A stretch of DNA of 8,522 nt, taken from NCBI GenBank assembly GCA_947478965.1, contig CANJXW010000017.1:1-8522 (forward strand), written 5' to 3'. This document shows positions 6,038-8,522 of the stretch, one piece after another; position 1 is the stretch's first letter, and every line of letters starts with the position of its first letter. A model generated the notes under the pieces. The model searched no databases, was not told the DNA's origin, and worked only from the letters and a program-made list of their open reading frames with translations. The DNA is from Candidatus Nanopelagicaceae bacterium. GTDB taxonomy: Bacteria; Actinomycetota; Actinomycetes; Nanopelagicales; Nanopelagicaceae. A program made the position numbers and the translations under genes.

Positions 6038-6050
6038 CATAATATGCCCA
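6038..6050 (+). promoter_or_regulatory. Candidate -10 element for a leaderless MMPL transcript
   Basis: CATAAT (6038-6043, five of six matches to TATAAT) ends 6 bases before the ATG at 6050. This is the distance expected between a -10 box and a transcription start, so the mRNA could start at the A of the start codon. No Shine-Dalgarno precedes this ATG or the nearby ATG at 6044. TTGACC at 6011-6016 looks like a -35 box but is 21 bases away, which is longer than ideal. Confidence 0.4.
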
Positions 6051-8158
6051 TGTTTGAAACCTTGGGGCGCTTCATCGTTAGGCGTAAAAAGAGCGTTCTG
6101 GTCCTCTTTATTATCGGAATTCTAGCGGCAGGCGGGGTTGGCTCACTCGCCTTTGGCAAGCTGGATTCAGGTGGTTATTCAGATCTCAATAGCGAATCTG
6201 CAAAAGCATATGTCTACCTCACTGAGAAATTTAAGGTCGAAGAACCAATTGCGATATTAGTTGTCGACTCTGGTTCCAAGAGCGTCGATGATTCGGAAAT
6301 CACTACGGCAGCTCTTGCCCTGGAAAGTGAAATTAAATCTGTAGACGGAGTCGCTAAGACGCTTTCCTATTGGTCAGCTGGTGGCGCTGCAAATTTGCGG
6401 GCGACAGATTCTCGTGCTGGTTTTCTCTTTGTGTATGCAAAGCCGGGATCTACTGACTGGGATGTGCTCTCTAAGTTAGGTGGCACCCTCCAAGATCGTT
6501 TTGAGGGCAAGCGCGGCGAACTAACCGTTTTTGCATCTGGATCAGGAGTTATTACAGATGCGATTAATAGCAAGATTGAAACGGATCTAGCTCTTGCTGA
6601 AACAATCGCAATTCCGCTTACATTTGTTCTCCTGGCTTTTGTCTTCGGAGCTCTCGTTGCTTCCGCAATGCCACTTGTTGTTGGAGTCAGCGCAATATTA
6701 GGTTCGTTCTTTATTATCTATCTATTAACTCTCTTTACCGATGTCAGCGTATTCGCGCTTAATTTGATCACGGGCCTAGGTCTTGGACTTGGTATTGATT
6801 ACGCCCTTTTAATGGTTAACCGCTTCCGTGAAGAACTCCATCACGGAAAGAGCGTCGACGAAGCGATAGTAACGACCGTTGCCACAGCAGGTAAGACTGT
6901 CTTTTACTCTGGGCTCACTGTATTTTTCACGATGAGCGCGCTTCTCTTCTTCCCTCTTAACTTTCTAAAATCCTTCGGCTATGCAGGAGTTTCGGTCATT
7001 ACCCTTGCCGTATTGGGTGCGCTGATTCCACTTCCTGCGCTTATGGCGATACTCGGGACCAAGATCGATAAGGGCGTTATTCGCAAAGGTGGAATCACTC
7101 CGAAAGAAGATGGCCGCTGGGCACAGACTGCTCGATGGGTAATGCGTAGACCACTTATTGTTGTAGTCAGTTCACTCTTAGTGCTTGGAATTCTTGCTGC
7201 ACCGGTTGTAAATATTGCGTTTGCTCAAATCGATTCTCGTGTTTTGCCAGCGAGTAACCCTGCAGCGATTGCATCCGCAGTCATCACTGACCGCTTTGAA
7301 GGTTTTGAAGGAAGCCCTATTGAAGTTGTTGTTCCTGGTGGCGTGAAGATGGAAGCAGAAGTTACGCAATACCTTGAGAAGGTTGCTCGCGTAGATGGAA
7401 TTGCTCGAGTTAGTGCACCGGAAATCTACGGAGACGATTTACGAATTCAATTAATTCCGTCAAAGGGATCTCGCACCCTTGCCGCAGAAGAAATAATCCG
7501 TAACATTCGCGCAATTGATCGACCTGAGGGCACTCTCATTGGAGGCGTTGCTGCCGACTTTACTGATTCACAAAATGGAATCACACGAACGCTTCCTTGG
7601 GCACTTGGATGGATTGCGCTAACTGTATTTATCCTTATCTTCGTCTTTACCGGTTCGATTATCCTTCCCATTAAAGCGGTGCTACTGAATGCACTTTCCC
7701 TGCTTGCAACTCTTGGAGCAATCACGTGGATCTTTATCGAGGGCCATCTCAAATGGCTCGTGGGTGATTTCACCGTCACGGGAACGCTCGATACAGGAAG
7801 CGTTATCTTGGTTGCAGTAGTGGTCTTTGGGCTATCGATGGACTACGAACTCTTCCTTCTCTCTCGCATCCGCGAAGAACATATGGCCGGAAAGAACAAC
7901 GTCGAATCCGTTGCAGTTGGACTTCAACGTTCAGCTCGAATTATTACCGCTGCCGCTCTTCTCCTTGCCGTTGTCTTTGCCGCCTTTATGACAAGCGGCG
8001 TTACCTCAATCAAGATGCTTGGCTTTGGCGTTTCACTCGCTGTGCTGCTTGATGCCACTTTGGTACGCGCGCTCTTGGTACCAGCCTTGATGAGGCTCTT
8101 TGGAGAACGCAACTGGTGGGCTCCAAAGGCTTTGAGGAAATTTACGATCACTCACTAG
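6050..8158 (+). CDS. MMPL/RND family membrane transporter
   Basis: With the ATG at 6050 the protein has 702 residues. It shows the duplicated MMPL/SSD plan: a first transmembrane helix (about 15-35), an extracytoplasmic domain, a five-helix bundle, then the same order again after a cytoplasmic link near residue 350. Each half has the conserved helix-4 motif with an Asp-Tyr pair: GLGIDYALLMVNRFREE in the first half (D250, Y251) and FGLSMDYELFLLSRIREE in the second (D598, Y599). In mycobacterial MmpL proteins these pairs carry the proton current that drives export of lipids or other hydrophobic compounds. The substrate here is unknown, and no lipid or polyketide synthesis gene is visible nearby. 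ATG at 6044 (two codons longer) or TTG at 6011 are possible starts; none has a Shine-Dalgarno, and a -10-like box fits a leaderless start at 6050. Confidence 0.92.
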   Translation: MFETLGRFIVRRKKSVLVLFIIGILAAGGVGSLAFGKLDSGGYSDLNSESAKAYVYLTEKFKVEEPIAILVVDSGSKSVDDSEITTAALALESEIKSVDGVAKTLSYWSAGGAANLRATDSRAGFLFVYAKPGSTDWDVLSKLGGTLQDRFEGKRGELTVFASGSGVITDAINSKIETDLALAETIAIPLTFVLLAFVFGALVASAMPLVVGVSAILGSFFIIYLLTLFTDVSVFALNLITGLGLGLGIDYALLMVNRFREELHHGKSVDEAIVTTVATAGKTVFYSGLTVFFTMSALLFFPLNFLKSFGYAGVSVITLAVLGALIPLPALMAILGTKIDKGVIRKGGITPKEDGRWAQTARWVMRRPLIVVVSSLLVLGILAAPVVNIAFAQIDSRVLPASNPAAIASAVITDRFEGFEGSPIEVVVPGGVKMEAEVTQYLEKVARVDGIARVSAPEIYGDDLRIQLIPSKGSRTLAAEEIIRNIRAIDRPEGTLIGGVAADFTDSQNGITRTLPWALGWIALTVFILIFVFTGSIILPIKAVLLNALSLLATLGAITWIFIEGHLKWLVGDFTVTGTLDTGSVILVAVVVFGLSMDYELFLLSRIREEHMAGKNNVESVAVGLQRSARIITAAALLLAVVFAAFMTSGVTSIKMLGFGVSLAVLLDATLVRALLVPALMRLFGERNWWAPKALRKFTITH

Positions 8159-8185
8159 GCCATCTCCTTTAGGCTGCTAGTTTTT
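8155..8185 (+). terminator. Weak intrinsic terminator after the MMPL gene
   Basis: CTAG-GCC (8155-8161) can pair with GGC (8172-8174) and CTAG (8177-8180), a 7-bp stem with a two-base bulge (8175-8176) and a 10-base loop, followed at once by TTTTT (8181-8185) and a further T-rich stretch. It begins in the stop codon of the MMPL gene. The stem is short, so termination may be partial. Confidence 0.35.
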
Positions 8186-8203
8186 CTGCTTCTTTTCATC
8201 GCG

Positions 8204-8216
8204 TACTCTTACCCAA
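8204..8216 (+). promoter_or_regulatory. Candidate -10 element for a leaderless purU transcript
   Basis: TACTCT (8204-8209, four of six matches to TATAAT) ends 6 bases before the purU ATG at 8216, the same spacing as the box before the MMPL gene. The upstream bases are pyrimidine-rich, with no Shine-Dalgarno and no in-frame alternative start. A matching -35 is not evident. Confidence 0.3.
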
Positions 8217-8522
8217 TGGATCTCATCGCAACCCTGCAGTGTGTTGATCAGCCAGGCATTGTTCATGCCATGACTTCTGCAGTCCTTGCCTGTGATGGCA
8301 ACATTATTGAGAACCAGCAATTCACTGACACAACAACGAACACCTTTGTTATGCGAACTCGATTTGAATCTAGCCAAGGCCTAGAACTTGCAACAAAGAG
8401 CTTGAATGATGGCCTCGAAAGATTTTCACCATCTCTCCACATTAGACCAACCGCGGAAAAGCCTCGTGCGCTGATTCTTGTAACAAAAGAGAGCCACTGT
8501 CTGCGCGATCTAATGTATCTAC
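8216..8522 (+). CDS. purU: Formyltetrahydrofolate deformylase, N-terminal part
   Basis: Partial gene; 102 residues are visible before the window ends. The N-terminal ACT domain is clear: CVDQPGIVHAMTSAVLACDGN (9-29) and IIENQQFTDTTTNTFVMRTRF (30-50) match the PurU pattern 'DqpGIVa.vs.fl...ggNI.e..qf.D...g.FfmR..f'. After the ACT domain, KPRALILVTKESHCLRDLMY (82-101) is the start of the formyltransferase-like catalytic domain, with the signature HCL-DL. PurU splits 10-formyl-THF into formate and THF in the cytoplasm; in E. coli this balances the folate pool and supplies formate to PurT, and the ACT domain senses methionine and glycine. The catalytic Asn/His/Asp lie beyond the window. It may be transcribed separately from the MMPL gene, since a weak terminator and a -10-like box lie in the 57-base gap. 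Confidence 0.93.
   Translation, partial: MDLIATLQCVDQPGIVHAMTSAVLACDGNIIENQQFTDTTTNTFVMRTRFESSQGLELATKSLNDGLERFSPSLHIRPTAEKPRALILVTKESHCLRDLMYL

Noticed and set aside
6011..6049. TTG at 6011 as the MMPL start, adding 13 residues
   Set aside because: No Shine-Dalgarno precedes it, the added residues are not typical of MMPL N-termini, and TTGACC here looks more like a -35 element. The ATG at 6050 sits just before a normal MMPL opening.
1..8522. Mobile element, prophage, CRISPR or toxin-antitoxin content
   Set aside because: No transposase, integrase, regular repeat array, or two-gene toxin-antitoxin pattern was seen; the small acidic gene has no toxin-like neighbour.

Overview
The window looks like a chromosomal piece of a streamlined, moderate-to-low-GC actinobacterium. 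The protein families are actinobacterial: a CopD-CtaG fusion, a short FmdB zinc-ribbon protein, an MMPL exporter, and a RimJ/MoeA/5-FCL neighbourhood. The base composition is only about half G+C, intergenic gaps are very short, and two convergent gene pairs share overlapping stop codons. A freshwater acI-type (Nanopelagicales) organism fits, but this is inference from style and gene content.

Layout. Positions 1-1358 (minus): a RimJ-type N-acetyltransferase cut by the window edge, preceded by a shortened MoeA-like protein. Positions 1402-1953 (plus): 5-formyltetrahydrofolate cyclo-ligase, divergent from moeA. Positions 1950-5524 (minus): a tight three-gene unit transcribed copC-like, copD-ctaG fusion, acyl-CoA dehydrogenase. 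Positions 5655-5876 (plus): FmdB-family zinc ribbon, divergent from the copC unit. Positions 5873-5992 (minus): a 39-residue acidic small protein. Positions 6050-8158 (plus): an MMPL family transporter. Positions 8216-8522 (plus): the N-terminal part of PurU, cut by the window edge. No stretch above 300 bases lacks a gene. I see no rRNA, tRNA, CRISPR array, insertion sequence or prophage gene.

How the genes relate. The copC-like and copD-ctaG genes probably serve copper handling for cytochrome c oxidase assembly. The cyclo-ligase and PurU both act on formyl-tetrahydrofolate pools but lie at opposite ends and are not an operon. The rimJ-moeA / cyclo-ligase / FmdB set resembles the M. tuberculosis block Rv0991c-Rv0995, but galU is absent and the copper/acyl-CoA dehydrogenase block sits between the cyclo-ligase and FmdB.

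The points most worth a second look are the MoeA-like protein, which has lost the domain II region and key active-site motifs; the CopC-like protein, whose mature part has no histidine or cysteine; the 39-residue small gene; and signs of leaderless expression of the MMPL and purU genes. I do not see a clearly new multi-gene system.
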